Assembly: GCF_001428605.1 (NCBI RefSeq)
Contig: NZ_LMID01000015.1
Span: forward strand, 290,001 to 354,000
Origin: Sphingomonas sp. Root720
Lineage (GTDB): Bacteria; Pseudomonadota; Alphaproteobacteria; Sphingomonadales; Sphingomonadaceae
Length of the DNA: 64,000 nt
Direction: 5' to 3'
Each line of letters starts with the position of its first letter. Position 1 is the first letter of the stretch. Of the stretch, positions 51,814-61,546 are shown piece after piece. Both the position numbers and the translations under genes were made by a program. The notes below the pieces were generated by a model. The model saw only the letters and a program-made list of their open reading frames with translations. It had not been told where the DNA came from and did no database searches.

Positions 51814-54519
51814 ACCATGAAGAACCCTCTCGCCTTCGGGCGTCTTCTCCTTCTTTCGACGGCGTTGATGTCGCCGGCGGCGCTGCTCGCGCAGGCGACC
51901 GCCCCGTCCGCGCCGGCACCCGCCAGCCCGCCCGCCGCCCAGCTACCGACCGACGAGCCCGAAGAGCAGGTCGAGATCTCGACGCTCGGCGCGCCGTCGG
52001 CGCGCGACATCATCGTCACCGGCCGGCGGCAGCAGAACACGATCCGCGCGACCCCGCAGGTCGTCTCGGTCCTCTCCTCGGCCGACATCGCCCGCACCGG
52101 CGACGGCGACATCGCCGGCGCGCTCCAGCGCGTCACCGGCCTGTCGGTGGTCGGCAACGGCTTCGTCTATGTCCGCGGCCTCGGCGACCGCTACTCGCTG
52201 GCGCTGCTCAACGGCTCGCCGCTGCCCAGCCCCGAGCCGCTCAAGCGGGTCGTGCCGCTCGACCTGTTCCCCACCAGCATCCTCGCCTCCTCGCTCGTCC
52301 AGAAGAGCTATTCGGCCAATTATCCGGGCGAGTTCGGCGGCGGCGTGATCAACCTGACCACCAAGGCGATCCCGACCGAGCCTTTCCTGTCGATCGGCGG
52401 CTCGATCGCGGGCGACAGCGAGACGACCGGCAATCTCGGCTACACCTATTATGGCTCGGACTATGACTGGTTCGGCTTCGACGACGGCACCCGCGACATT
52501 CCCAAGGGCCTGAAGACCGCGATCAAGAATTCGGGCACGATCCCGATCGTCCAGGGCTCGACCTACAGCGCGCAGGACCTGCAGGGTTTCGCCGCCAGCC
52601 TCAACAATGCGGACACCGCGCTGCTCCAGCGCAACAAGAACATCCCCGCGAATTTCTCGGCCGACCTGACCGGCGGCACCTCGGTAGAGACCGACAGCGG
52701 CCGGGTCGGCGTGCTCGCCGCCTTCGGCTACAACAACAGCTGGCGGACGCGCGACGTGCTCCAGCAGTCGTCGATCGACCCCGGCCTCGCGGGCATCCCG
52801 CAGACCCAGTTCCAGACCGTCATCACCGACAATCACGTCACCGTGAACGGTCTGCTCGGCCTCGGCGCCGAGGTGAACGACCACAAGTTCCGCTGGACCA
52901 ACCTGTTCATCCGCGACACCGTCAAGCAGGGCCGCCTGTCGGCCGGCTACAACCGCAGCGTCGAGGACCAGGATCCGACCCTGCCGGCGTCGGTGATCAA
53001 GCAGAACACCTACTGGTTCGAGCGCCAGCTGATCGATACCCAGGGCGTCGCCGAGCTACGCTTCGACAAGCTCAGCATCGACCTGCGCGGCACCTATGCC
53101 AATTCGCAGCGCGAGAGCCCGTATGAGCGCAGCTTCTCCTACAACTACAACGCCGCCATCGGCGACTATATCAACAACCTGGCGTCGGGCGGCCAGTCGG
53201 CCGACATCGCGTTCAGCGATCTGAACGAGGACGTCTACGCCGGCAGCGCCGACGTGGGCTACAAGCTGGACGGCGCGCTCAAGGGCACGCTGACCGCCGG
53301 CTACGCCTACAACAAGACCAAGCGCCAGTCCGAACGCTACCAGTTCCAGTTCTTCCGCCCGGCGGGGGCGCTGGGCCAGGGTGTCGCGCAGGAACGGCCC
53401 GACTATCTGCTGTCCGACTATAATATCTACGCCTACAACATTCAGCTGCGCGACGTGTCGGGCGCCGAGGGATCGCGGGCCTATGACGCCGGACTCGAGA
53501 TCCACGCGGGCTATGGCCAGGCGGAGATCGAGTTCGACAACGGCCTGCGCGTGCAGGGCGGCGTGCGCTACGAGGACGCCAAGCAGACGGTCACCCCCGA
53601 CGCCGGCGCGGCCACCAACCTCTCGAAGAGCTACTTCCTGCCGGCGCTGACGCTGACCTATAATTTCAACGACGACATGCAGTTCCGCATCGCCGCCTCG
53701 AAGACCGTCGCCCGTCCGCAGTTCCGCGAGCTGGCGCGCCAGATCTACCAGGACTTCGACAGCGACCGCCAGTTCACCGGCAACCCTTTCCTGGTCGACT
53801 CGCGGCTCACCAATGCCGAGGCGCGCTACGAATGGTATTTCGACCGGAACCAGCGCCTGTCGCTGGCCGGCTTCTACAAGAAGATCGACAATCCGATCGA
53901 GGCGGCCGCCTTCTTCGCCGGCGGCGGCGTGCTCCGCACCGGCTTCGCCAACGCGCCGGAAGCGCAGCTCTACGGCGCCGAGATCGAGGCCGAGAAGCAT
54001 TTCGCCCTCGACACGCTCGGCGGGGCGTTCTTCGCCTCCAAGCGGCTGGTCCTGATCGCCAACTATACCTGGACCCAGTCGAAGCTGAAGGTCGACGACT
54101 CGATCGTGATCGGTCCGGACCTGTCCCCGGTGGCGGCCGACACGCTGTTCCGCGACGGCGCGCCGCTGACCGGCCAGTCCGATCACATCGCCAACGTGCA
54201 GATGAGCTTCGAGGACACCGAGCGCCTGTCGCAGGTCACGGTGCTGCTCAACTATGCGAGCGAGCGCGTGACCAACCGCGGCCCGATCCAGGGTACGCTG
54301 CGTCAGCCCGACATCAAGGAAAAGCCGGGTTTCCGGCTCGACCTCGTCGGCCGCCAGGGCTTCAAGCTGCTGAACACCGACATGGAGCTGAAGATCGAGG
54401 CCCGCAACCTGACCGGAACCCCCTATAAGGAGTTCCAGAAGGCCGGCGCCAACACGATCTACCTGAACCGCTACAAGGTCGGCCGCAGCTTCTCGCTGGG
54501 CCTGACCGCCAACTTCTGA
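51814..54519 (+). CDS. TonB-dependent outer-membrane receptor
   Basis: A 901-residue receptor with signal peptide (KNPLAFGRLLLLSTALMSPA, ending LLAQ) and an acidic/Pro linker. The TonB box is RDIIVTGRR. The plug carries VVSVLSSADIARTGDGDIAG, YVRGLGDRYSLALLNGSPLP and NYPGEFGGGVINLTT. A long barrel ends FSLGLTANF. No STN domain. The gene is 76 bases after the lipoprotein gene and ends at a strong terminator, so the two form one unit. The wider open frame reaching back to 51385 is antisense-like shadow, not coding. Confidence 0.93.
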   Translation, partial: TMKNPLAFGRLLLLSTALMSPAALLAQATAPSAPAPASPPAAQLPTDEPEEQVEISTLGAPSARDIIVTGRRQQNTIRATPQVVSVLSSADIARTGDGDIAGALQRVTGLSVVGNGFVYVRGLGDRYSLALLNGSPLPSPEPLKRVVPLDLFPTSILASSLVQKSYSANYPGEFGGGVINLTTKAIPTEPFLSIGGSIAGDSETTGNLGYTYYGSDYDWFGFDDGTRDIPKGLKTAIKNSGTIPIVQGSTYSAQDLQGFAASLNNADTALLQRNKNIPANFSADLTGGTSVETDSGRVGVLAAFGYNNSWRTRDVLQQSSIDPGLAGIPQTQFQTVITDNHVTVNGLLGLGAEVNDHKFRWTNLFIRDTVKQGRLSAGYNRSVEDQDPTLPASVIKQNTYWFERQLIDTQGVAELRFDKLSIDLRGTYANSQRESPYERSFSYNYNAAIGDYINNLASGGQSADIAFSDLNEDVYAGSADVGYKLDGALKGTLTAGYAYNKTKRQSERYQFQFFRPAGALGQGVAQERPDYLLSDYNIYAYNIQLRDVSGAEGSRAYDAGLEIHAGYGQAEIEFDNGLRVQGGVRYEDAKQTVTPDAGAATNLSKSYFLPALTLTYNFNDDMQFRIAASKTVARPQFRELARQIYQDFDSDRQFTGNPFLVDSRLTNAEARYEWYFDRNQRLSLAGFYKKIDNPIEAAAFFAGGGVLRTGFANAPEAQLYGAEIEAEKHFALDTLGGAFFASKRLVLIANYTWTQSKLKVDDSIVIGPDLSPVAADTLFRDGAPLTGQSDHIANVQMSFEDTERLSQVTVLLNYASERVTNRGPIQGTLRQPDIKEKPGFRLDLVGRQGFKLLNTDMELKIEARNLTGTPYKEFQKAGANTIYLNRYKVGRSFSLGLTANF

Positions 54520-54543
54520 TCGCCCGCGATCGGACCGGGACGG

Positions 54544-54580
54544 AAGGGCGCGGGACCGCAGGGTTCCGCGCCCTTTTCCT
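54544..54580 (+). terminator. Rho-independent terminator after the TonB receptor
   Basis: AAGGGCGCGG pairs with CCGCGCCCTT around a 12-base loop and is followed by TTCCTTT. It ends the lipoprotein-receptor transcript. Confidence 0.8.
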
Positions 54581-54607
54581 TTAGCGATGGCGCTGTGCGG
54601 ACGCCCG

Positions 54608-55894
54608 TCAGGACATCTTCGCCAGCAGCTCGTCGATCGGCACGAAGGCGAAGGCGACCGAGCTGTCGGCGACGCCGTAGGGCAGGAAGATCTGGTCGCC
54701 ATGGCGCAGCGCGCCGCAGGTATAGACCACGTTGGGCACATAGCCCTCGCGATCATGGTCGTGGGCGGCGAGGATCGGCTCCGCCGTCCGGCCGAGCAGC
54801 TTCGACGGGTCCTTCTTGTCGAGCAGCACCGCCCCGATCGCATATTTGCGCATCGCACCGACGCCGTGCGTCAGCAGCAGCCAGCCCTCGTCGAGCTCGA
54901 TCGGCGGGCCGCAATTGCCGATCTGGACGAATTCCCACGGATAGACCGGCTTGAGCAGGAGATCGCCGTCCTCCCAGGCGTCGACCTGGTCGGAATCGAG
55001 CAGGAACAGGTTCTGCCCGTCCTGCCGTCCGATCATCATGTAGCGGCCGCCGATCTTGCGGGGGAACAGCGCCATGCCCTTGTTGCGGGCCGCCGCCCCC
55101 CGGATCGGCACGAGGTCGATCGCACGGAAGTCGCGGGTCCGCATCAGCTCGGACTGGATCTCCCGCCCCGAATAGGCGGTGTAGGTTCCGATATATTCGC
55201 TGCTGCCGTCGTCATGGGTGAACAGCGTCAGCCGCAGATCCTCCAGACCGTTGCGCTGCGCCGGGGTGATCGGGAAGATCACCGTGCCGGACAGCGTGCT
55301 GTCCTTGTGGCGGTAGACGGTGGTCGGGCCGTCGAGATCGTAGACGCCGTCCGCGTCGGGGGCGTCGGCGGCGGTGGCGAAGGGCGGTTCGGGCGCCAGG
55401 ATCAGCTCGCAGTCGGAGGTGATCAGCCCCTCGCGGAAGGCGACCGAGCTGATATGCCCCTCGCCCACCGCGCGCAGCGACATGAGGATGCGCAGCGTGG
55501 CCGGCGACAGTCCGCTCTGGTCGGGGTGCGGCACGACGCTGGGATTCATCAGCGCGGCGGCGGCATAGCTGTATTCGTGGCAGAAATAGGCGCCGATCAG
55601 CTGCCGCTTCTCGTCGCCGATGTCGGGCAGGTCGAGGTCGAGCAGCGTCTGGATCTGATCGAATCGGGTCGCGAAAACCCGCCGCGTCTGCCAGTGGCGC
55701 GCCTCGAAATCGGCGAGCACGAGGTGGAGCTGCCGCCGCGTCTCCTCCATGTCCATGTCGAGCACCGCCTGGACGAGCCGCTGGGCACGGCCGGGCTCGG
55801 AGCCATTGGTTTCCCAGGAGAGGTGGAAGGGCCGCACGACGACCCGCGATGCATCGGCGGAGAGGCGGAGCGAATGGGTATAAGGCGTGATCAT
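54608..55894 (-). CDS. GH130-family glycosidase/phosphorylase
   Basis: A 428-residue five-bladed-propeller-type enzyme of the GH130 family (mannoside phosphorylases and beta-1,2-mannosidases). Segments: VVVRPFHLSWETNGSE at the start, SSVAFREGLITSDCELILAP, HDDGSSEYIGTYTAYSG, PRKIGGRYMMIGRQDGQNLF and GNCGPPIELDEGWLLLTHGV. Whether it uses phosphate or water cannot be told. The start at 55894 avoids overlap with the upstream glycosyltransferase; a longer frame to 55957 exists. It is the second gene of a two-gene unit. Confidence 0.85.
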   Translation of the reverse strand: MITPYTHSLRLSADASRVVVRPFHLSWETNGSEPGRAQRLVQAVLDMDMEETRRQLHLVLADFEARHWQTRRVFATRFDQIQTLLDLDLPDIGDEKRQLIGAYFCHEYSYAAAALMNPSVVPHPDQSGLSPATLRILMSLRAVGEGHISSVAFREGLITSDCELILAPEPPFATAADAPDADGVYDLDGPTTVYRHKDSTLSGTVIFPITPAQRNGLEDLRLTLFTHDDGSSEYIGTYTAYSGREIQSELMRTRDFRAIDLVPIRGAAARNKGMALFPRKIGGRYMMIGRQDGQNLFLLDSDQVDAWEDGDLLLKPVYPWEFVQIGNCGPPIELDEGWLLLTHGVGAMRKYAIGAVLLDKKDPSKLLGRTAEPILAAHDHDREGYVPNVVYTCGALRHGDQIFLPYGVADSSVAFAFVPIDELLAKMS

Positions 55895-55943
55895 GGGCTC
55901 CCGCGAATCTCTGGGACCGGAATAGCGCCACTGCCTATGATAG

Positions 55944-58256
55944 TCAGGCAGCGTCACGCGTCTTTCTAGCTTCGAGATCCTTGGAAAGCGAGATCATGGC
56001 GACATTGGCGAGTTGCAGCGCCAGGATCGACTCCGCGCCCTGGTTGCGATTGACCCCGTGCGGCATCAGCCCGTCGAAGCATCCGCCGTCGACGCCGTCG
56101 GCCAGCGACAGGCCGAGATCATTGTCGCCCATGAACCATCCATAGGCGCGCCAGGCGAGGTCGCCCCATTGCGGATCGCCGGTTACGGCGAAGGCCGCGA
56201 CGCAGGCGTCGATGGTCGCCTGCGCCTCCAGCGGCTGCTGGTCGTAGGGCAGCGGGGGCGCATGGGGCCGATGGAAGCTGTCGGTCCCGACCGGCCGGAA
56301 GGCGCCGCGCGCATTGGTCTGCACCGCGCAGATCCATTCGAGCGTTTCCAGGCCGATGTCGATCGCCGCCCGGTCGCCGAGCACGACGCCCGCCCTGATC
56401 AGCGCCTCGGGCAAGCGGGCGTTGTCATAGGCGAGCACGGCCTCGAACCAGGCCCAGTCGGGCCGGCGCGACGTGGCCAGCAGGTTCTTCAGCAGCTCGG
56501 CCGTCTCCTTGAGGATCGCCATCGCGCGTGCGTCGCCGGGCTGGACGGACAGCATCTCCGCCGCGCCCAGCGCCGCGAAGGCGCGGGCTCGCGGCGAGAC
56601 CAGGGCGTCGGCCAGCGGCGCCGCCTCGCCGAACAGCGCGGCCGCCCAGTCGCGGATGCCGACCGCGGTGCCGTGCGCCGCGGCGCAGCCGAGCGCCCAC
56701 AGCGTGCGGCCGTTGCTGTCCTCGGACCCCTCGTCCTCGCACCAGCGCCGGTCGAAGCCCATGAAGTTGCGGAAACGACCGCGATCGGCATTCCAGCCAT
56801 GGTGGACGAAGGCGGCATAGGTCGAGGCCAGCCGGGCGATCGCATCGCGGTCGCCGCCCTCGATCCGGCAGGTCAGGATCAGCGCCCGCGCATTGTCGTC
56901 GATGCAATAGCCGTGGTTGCGGTCGGGGATCGTGTGGATGCCATGCTGGTATAGGCCCGTCGCGTCGGTCATCCGCATCAGCGCGCCGAGCTGGGGCACC
57001 GACGGCACCCGCTTGCGCGCGAACAGATGGGCGCGGGGACGTATCTCGTCGGCCGATCCGATCAGGGCCAGCGCCCGTTCGACGGCCTTGGGCCATAGCA
57101 GCCTGCGCCCGAGCCCATAAGCGCGCTGTGCCAGCGCGTCGCGCCCTTCGTCATCGCCCAGCAAGGCGTTCACCGCGTCGGCGAGCGCCTCCGAATCGCG
57201 CGGGGGGACCAGCACGCCATGCCCGTCGGCCAGCAGCTCCACGGCGTGGAGATAGGGCGTCGATACGACCGGCTTTCCGAGGCCGATCGCATAGGACAAT
57301 GTTCCCGAGGTGATCTGCGCCATGTTGAGATAGGGGGTCACGTAGACATCGCAGGCCTCGAGCCAGTCGAGCAGGTCTTCCTGCTCCAGAAAGGCGTCGA
57401 TGAAGCGGATATGGCGGGCAACCCCCAGCGCCTCGGCCCGTGCCGCCAGCGCTTCGCGATGGGCCTCGCCCCGCTCGCGCACGAGGTTGGGATGGGTCGC
57501 GCCGATGACGAGATAGCAGCACTCGGGATGGGCGGCGACGATCGCCGGCATCGCGTCGATCATGACGTCGATACCCTTGTCGGGCGCGAGCAGCCCGAAG
57601 GTCATGACGATCTTCCGCCCGGCAAAGCCCAGGGCTGCCTTCGCGGCCTCGGGGTCGACATAAGCGCGGTCGGGCACGCCATGGGGGATGACGGCGATCC
57701 GCTCGGCCTCCACCCCATAGACCTCCTGCAGGATGCGGCGGCCCCGCTCGGCCATCACGATCAGGTGGGATGCGCGCCGCAACAGCGCCTCGAACACCGT
57801 GCGCTCCGCCGGGGACGGCGTTTCGAGGACGGTGTGCAGCGTGGCGATGAGCGGCAGGGTCGACCGCTCGACGAGGCGGAGGATATGGTCTCCCGCCTCG
57901 CCGCCGAAGATGCCGAACTCATGCTGGAGCCAGATCGCCTGGGCGCCGCTCGCCTCGATCAGCCCCGCCGCCAGGCGGTAGCCGGCCGGATCGTCGGCGG
58001 GGATCGTCCGGACGCCGTCGGGATAGGCGACCCCCGATCCGTCATCCATGGCATAATGATCGACGATCAGGTCGGGGAAGCGCGCATGGAGCGCATCGAC
58101 GACATGCGACGTGAAGGTTGCGAGCCCGCACCGGCGCGGCAGGGCGTTGCCGATCACGGCGATGTGGCGAATCCTGGAAAGCGATGGCTGATCGCCACCG
58201 GTTTCGAAGATCGAGCGGATTTGTTCCTGCATCCCGCGCATCGCTTCCTTGTCCAA
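55944..58256 (-). CDS. GT4 glycosyltransferase fused to an all-helical C-terminal domain
   Basis: A 770-residue protein. Residues about 25-400 form a GT-B, GT4-type glycosyltransferase: GNALPRRCGLATFTSHVVDA, IWLQHEFGIFGGEAGDHILR, VIPHGVPDRAYVD, MTFGLLAPDKGIDVMIDAMP and SGTLSYAIGLGKPVVSTPYL. Residues about 430-760 are a helical, alpha/alpha-barrel-like domain (NHGYCIDDNARALILTCRIE; DWAWFEAVLAYDNARLPEAL). The pair with GH130 predicts synthesis and recycling of a mannoside-type glycan. Start is TTG with GGGGAAGAG; ATG 58241 is an alternative. Confidence 0.85.
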   Translation of the reverse strand: MDKEAMRGMQEQIRSIFETGGDQPSLSRIRHIAVIGNALPRRCGLATFTSHVVDALHARFPDLIVDHYAMDDGSGVAYPDGVRTIPADDPAGYRLAAGLIEASGAQAIWLQHEFGIFGGEAGDHILRLVERSTLPLIATLHTVLETPSPAERTVFEALLRRASHLIVMAERGRRILQEVYGVEAERIAVIPHGVPDRAYVDPEAAKAALGFAGRKIVMTFGLLAPDKGIDVMIDAMPAIVAAHPECCYLVIGATHPNLVRERGEAHREALAARAEALGVARHIRFIDAFLEQEDLLDWLEACDVYVTPYLNMAQITSGTLSYAIGLGKPVVSTPYLHAVELLADGHGVLVPPRDSEALADAVNALLGDDEGRDALAQRAYGLGRRLLWPKAVERALALIGSADEIRPRAHLFARKRVPSVPQLGALMRMTDATGLYQHGIHTIPDRNHGYCIDDNARALILTCRIEGGDRDAIARLASTYAAFVHHGWNADRGRFRNFMGFDRRWCEDEGSEDSNGRTLWALGCAAAHGTAVGIRDWAAALFGEAAPLADALVSPRARAFAALGAAEMLSVQPGDARAMAILKETAELLKNLLATSRRPDWAWFEAVLAYDNARLPEALIRAGVVLGDRAAIDIGLETLEWICAVQTNARGAFRPVGTDSFHRPHAPPLPYDQQPLEAQATIDACVAAFAVTGDPQWGDLAWRAYGWFMGDNDLGLSLADGVDGGCFDGLMPHGVNRNQGAESILALQLANVAMISLSKDLEARKTRDAA

Positions 58257-58525
58257 CTCTTCCCCCGCTGCGGGAGTCCAGAACGATGTTGCAACGCAAT
58301 AGTTTCACTGGTTTCGGCGGCGGACCGCCAAAAAGATATTCTTGATTTCCCCCGGGTTCCTGCATCTTGATCCATGTTAATATCCCATTTGCATCGCGGC
58401 GTCGGATCGTCCGGTACCATGGGGCTTTCGCTTCCCCTCCGGCCGCTGCGCGGCCACCTGATCATTGGACCACTTGGCCTCCGCGCGGCCGGACGGCACA
58501 AGCGGCATCGACGAAGGAGAGCATC

Positions 58526-59653
58526 ATGGCGACGACGGGACGCGAACTGCGATCGACGGTGGGACGGGACGGCGTGCTGACGCTGTCGATCGAGGAGGTC
58601 GATGTCGGCACGCCCGCCGCCGACGAGGTGATCGTGCGGGTGGAGGCCGCCCCGATCAATCCCAGCGACCTGGGGCTGATGGTCGGTCCCGCCCAGGTGG
58701 CGAGCTTGCGCGCGAGCGGGACGGCCGAGCGGCCGGTGCTGAGCTTCGACGTCCCGAAGGCGGCGCTGGCCGGCGTCGAGGCACGGATCGGCGAAGCGCT
58801 GCCGGTCGGCATCGAGGGCGCGGGCACCGTCGTCGCGGCGGGGGCCGATGCCAAGGCGCTCGAAGGCAAGCGGGTCGGGGCCTTCGGCGGCGGCATGTAT
58901 GCCGATTATCGCCGGCTCAAGGCGAAGGACGTGCTGCCGCTGCCCGAGGGCGCGAGCGCCGCCGACGGCGCATCGATGTTCGTCAACCCGCTGACCGCGC
59001 TCGGCTTCGTCGAAACCGCGCTGGGCGAGGGGCACAAGGCGATCGTCCACACCGCCGCGGCGTCGAACCTCGGCCAGATGCTCCAGAAGATCTGCCTCAG
59101 GGACGGCATCCCGCTGGTCAACATCGTCCGCTCGGAGCAGCAGGCCGACATCCTCCGTGCGATCGGCGCCACCCATGTGCTGGACAGCCGCGACGGGGCG
59201 TTTCGCGACCGGCTGGTCGACGCGATCGCCGCGACCGGCGCCACCGTGGCCTTCGACGCGATCGGCGGCGGCACGCTGGGCGGCGACATCGTCCGCGCGA
59301 TGGAGCAGGCCGCCGTCCGTACCATGGCCGAGTATAGCCGCTACGGGAGCAACACCTTCAAGCAGCTCTATATCTACGGTGCGCTCGACCTGTCGCCGAC
59401 CGTCCTCAACCGCATGGCCTACGGCTTCCAGTGGAGCGTGTCGGGCTGGCTGCTGATGCCCTTCCTCGCCAAGGCCGGCCCCGAGGTCCTCGCCCGGATG
59501 CACCAGCGGGTCGCCAACGAGCTGACCAGCACCTTCGCCAGCCATTATACCCGGACGATCGGGCTGGCGGAGGCGCTCGATCCCGACACGCTGCGCGCCT
59601 ATGAGCGCAAGGCGACCGGCGAGAAATATCTGATCGACCCGACCCGGGGGTAG
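58526..59653 (+). CDS. Zinc-type alcohol dehydrogenase/quinone oxidoreductase-like protein
   Basis: A 375-residue MDR-superfamily oxidoreductase with the N-terminal GroES-like domain (VRVEAAPINPSDLGLMVGPA; VGIEGAGTVVAAGADAKALE) and a nucleotide-binding domain (FVNPLTALGFVETALGEGHK; AIVHTAAASNLGQMLQKIC). The usual catalytic-zinc cysteines are absent, so it resembles quinone oxidoreductases. SD AAGGAGA precedes the ATG. Monocistronic between the GT4 gene and a repeat. Confidence 0.88.
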   Translation: MATTGRELRSTVGRDGVLTLSIEEVDVGTPAADEVIVRVEAAPINPSDLGLMVGPAQVASLRASGTAERPVLSFDVPKAALAGVEARIGEALPVGIEGAGTVVAAGADAKALEGKRVGAFGGGMYADYRRLKAKDVLPLPEGASAADGASMFVNPLTALGFVETALGEGHKAIVHTAAASNLGQMLQKICLRDGIPLVNIVRSEQQADILRAIGATHVLDSRDGAFRDRLVDAIAATGATVAFDAIGGGTLGGDIVRAMEQAAVRTMAEYSRYGSNTFKQLYIYGALDLSPTVLNRMAYGFQWSVSGWLLMPFLAKAGPEVLARMHQRVANELTSTFASHYTRTIGLAEALDPDTLRAYERKATGEKYLIDPTRG

Positions 59654-59674
59654 AAGCGGGGTTTTCGAGTTCCC

Positions 59675-59763
59675 GTCACCCCAGCGAAGGCTGGGGTCTC
59701 ACGAGAGAGGAGACGAGCGCGAGGCAGGAGCCGCCCGAGATGCCGGCCTCCGCCGGCATGACG
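59675..59763. repeat. Dispersed intergenic inverted repeat, copy 7
   Basis: Left arm GTCACCCCAGCGAAGGCTGG followed by GGTCTCACGAG; right arm CCCGAGATGCCGGCCTCCGC followed by CGGCATGAC. Between two convergent genes, where it could serve as a bidirectional 3' structure. Confidence 0.8.
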
Positions 59764-59844
59764 CAGAGGGACTGGGGGCCGCTTATGCATAGGTCCCGCC
59801 CGCCAGCATGACGTTCGGCCGATCGGCCGGCGCGGCCCGCGGCT

Positions 59845-61491
59845 CTAGCGCCGCGCCGCCGCGCTGCGGTCGCGGATCGCCTTGAACTCCGATCCGGCCT
59901 TCCACTGCGGCCAGGCGGTGCCGTTCGCCAGTTCCCCGGCGATCGTGCCGACCAGGTCGATGTCCTGCACCGCGCCGGCCAGGTTCCAGTCGGGGCTCCA
60001 GGCGTCGCAGGCCTGGTGATAGCATTGACCGGTATAGGCATCGATCCACGCCTGCCCGGCCTTCACCCCGCCTTCCTCGAGGTCCGACGCCCCGGCGATG
60101 CCCATCAGCAGCAGCACCGGCACGCCGCGCTTGGCGAGCGAGAAATGGTCGGCGCGGTAGAACAGGCCGCGCTCGGGCAGGCCTTCCGGCGTGACCCTGC
60201 GCCCCTGCGTCGCCGCGACCCGCGCCATGTCGTCCTCGAGCGTGCTCTGCCCCTTGCCGACCAGCACGACGTCCTTCGCCGGCCCCGCCGTCTGGAGGAT
60301 GTCGATCGCGAGGTTGGCGACGGTCTTCTCGACCGGAAAGACCGGGTTCGCCGCATAATATTCGGAGCCGAGCAGGCCGCGCTCCTCGGCGGTCCAGGCG
60401 GCGAAGACGACGCTGCGGGCCGGCGCGGGCCCCGCCTTCATCGCGCGGGCGATCTCGAACAGGCCGGCGATGCCCAGCGCATCGTCATTGGCGCCCGCGC
60501 GGTAGATGCGCCCCTGCGCGTCGGGCTTGCCCGCGCCATAGGCGTCCCAATGCGCGCCCAGCATCACCACCTCGTCGGGCCGCTTCGCGCCGGGCAGCCG
60601 CGCCAGCACGTTGCGGCTCGTCACCACCTCGTGCGCGACCGGCGCGTCGGCGGCGAAGGTCACCCCCTTCAGCTCGACCGGCCGGAACGCCGGCGACCGC
60701 GCGGCCGCCATGAGCTTGGCGAGGTCGAGCCCGGCCGAGGCGAACAGCCGGGTCGCCGCCTCGCCCGCAAGCCATCCCTGCAGCGCGACGCTGGTCAGGT
60801 CGCCCGGCTTGCGCGCGATGTCGTAATTCTCGCCGCCGCCGCTGATCACGACGTTCCAGCCATAGCCGGCCCCGGCCGTCTCGTGGACGATCAGCGCGCC
60901 GACCGCGCCCTGCCGCGCCGCTTCCTCGAACTTGTAGGTCCAGCGGCCATAATAGGTCATCGTCCGGCCGCCGAATTTTCCGGAGACCGGCTCGCCCGCC
61001 TTCGCGGCGAAGTCGGGATCGTTGACCAGGAAGATCGCGACCTTCCCCTTCAGGTCGGCGCCCTTGAAATCGTCCCAGCCGCGCTCGGGCGCCTTGACGC
61101 CATGGCCGACGAACACCACCGGCGCCCCGGCGATCCGCGCGACGTCGTCGGGACGGACGGTGGAGACATAGACGTCCTTCGCCTGCTCGACCGGCATCGT
61201 CCCCTTCGGCCCGTCGAACGCCAGCATCTTCGGCGTGCCGAGCCGGGTGTGGAGCAACGGCACCTTCTGCACCCACGCGCCGTCGGGGCCGCCGGGCTCG
61301 AGCCCCAGCTCCTGGAAGCGCGCGACCAGATAGCCGATCGTCCGCTCCTCGCCCGCCGTCCCCGGCGCGCGGCCCTCGAACAGGTCGGAGGCGAGCGTCT
61401 TCACGGTCTCGGTCAGGCGGGCGGGATCGGCGGCGGCGGCGGGCTGGGTGGCGGCGAGAGCCGCGGCGATGGCGATCGGGAGAGTCTTCAT
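59845..61491 (-). CDS. Secreted M28-family metallopeptidase
   Basis: A 548-residue exported peptidase with a signal peptide (MKTLPIAIAAALAATQPAAA). A PA domain insert (about 130-250) lies inside the M28 fold. Zinc and catalytic residues: VVMLGAHWDAYG (His, Asp), GANDDALGIAGLFEIARA, AWTAEERGLLGSEYYAANP (Glu-Glu), and a distal His in FYRADHFSLAKRGVPVLLLM. Predicted aminopeptidase or carboxypeptidase acting outside the cytoplasm. Monocistronic. Confidence 0.92.
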   Translation of the reverse strand: MKTLPIAIAAALAATQPAAAADPARLTETVKTLASDLFEGRAPGTAGEERTIGYLVARFQELGLEPGGPDGAWVQKVPLLHTRLGTPKMLAFDGPKGTMPVEQAKDVYVSTVRPDDVARIAGAPVVFVGHGVKAPERGWDDFKGADLKGKVAIFLVNDPDFAAKAGEPVSGKFGGRTMTYYGRWTYKFEEAARQGAVGALIVHETAGAGYGWNVVISGGGENYDIARKPGDLTSVALQGWLAGEAATRLFASAGLDLAKLMAAARSPAFRPVELKGVTFAADAPVAHEVVTSRNVLARLPGAKRPDEVVMLGAHWDAYGAGKPDAQGRIYRAGANDDALGIAGLFEIARAMKAGPAPARSVVFAAWTAEERGLLGSEYYAANPVFPVEKTVANLAIDILQTAGPAKDVVLVGKGQSTLEDDMARVAATQGRRVTPEGLPERGLFYRADHFSLAKRGVPVLLLMGIAGASDLEEGGVKAGQAWIDAYTGQCYHQACDAWSPDWNLAGAVQDIDLVGTIAGELANGTAWPQWKAGSEFKAIRDRSAAARR

Positions 61492-61546
61492 CCGCCGACT
61501 CTTAACCCTATGGATGGTCAGGACAATCCCGTTCGTGCCACCACCG

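Noticed and set aside
58257-58400. Possible EcfG general-stress promoter (GGAAC...GTT) upstream of the GT4 gene
   Set aside because: A GGAAC is present on the minus strand, but no GTT-type -10 lies at 16-17 bases; not supported.
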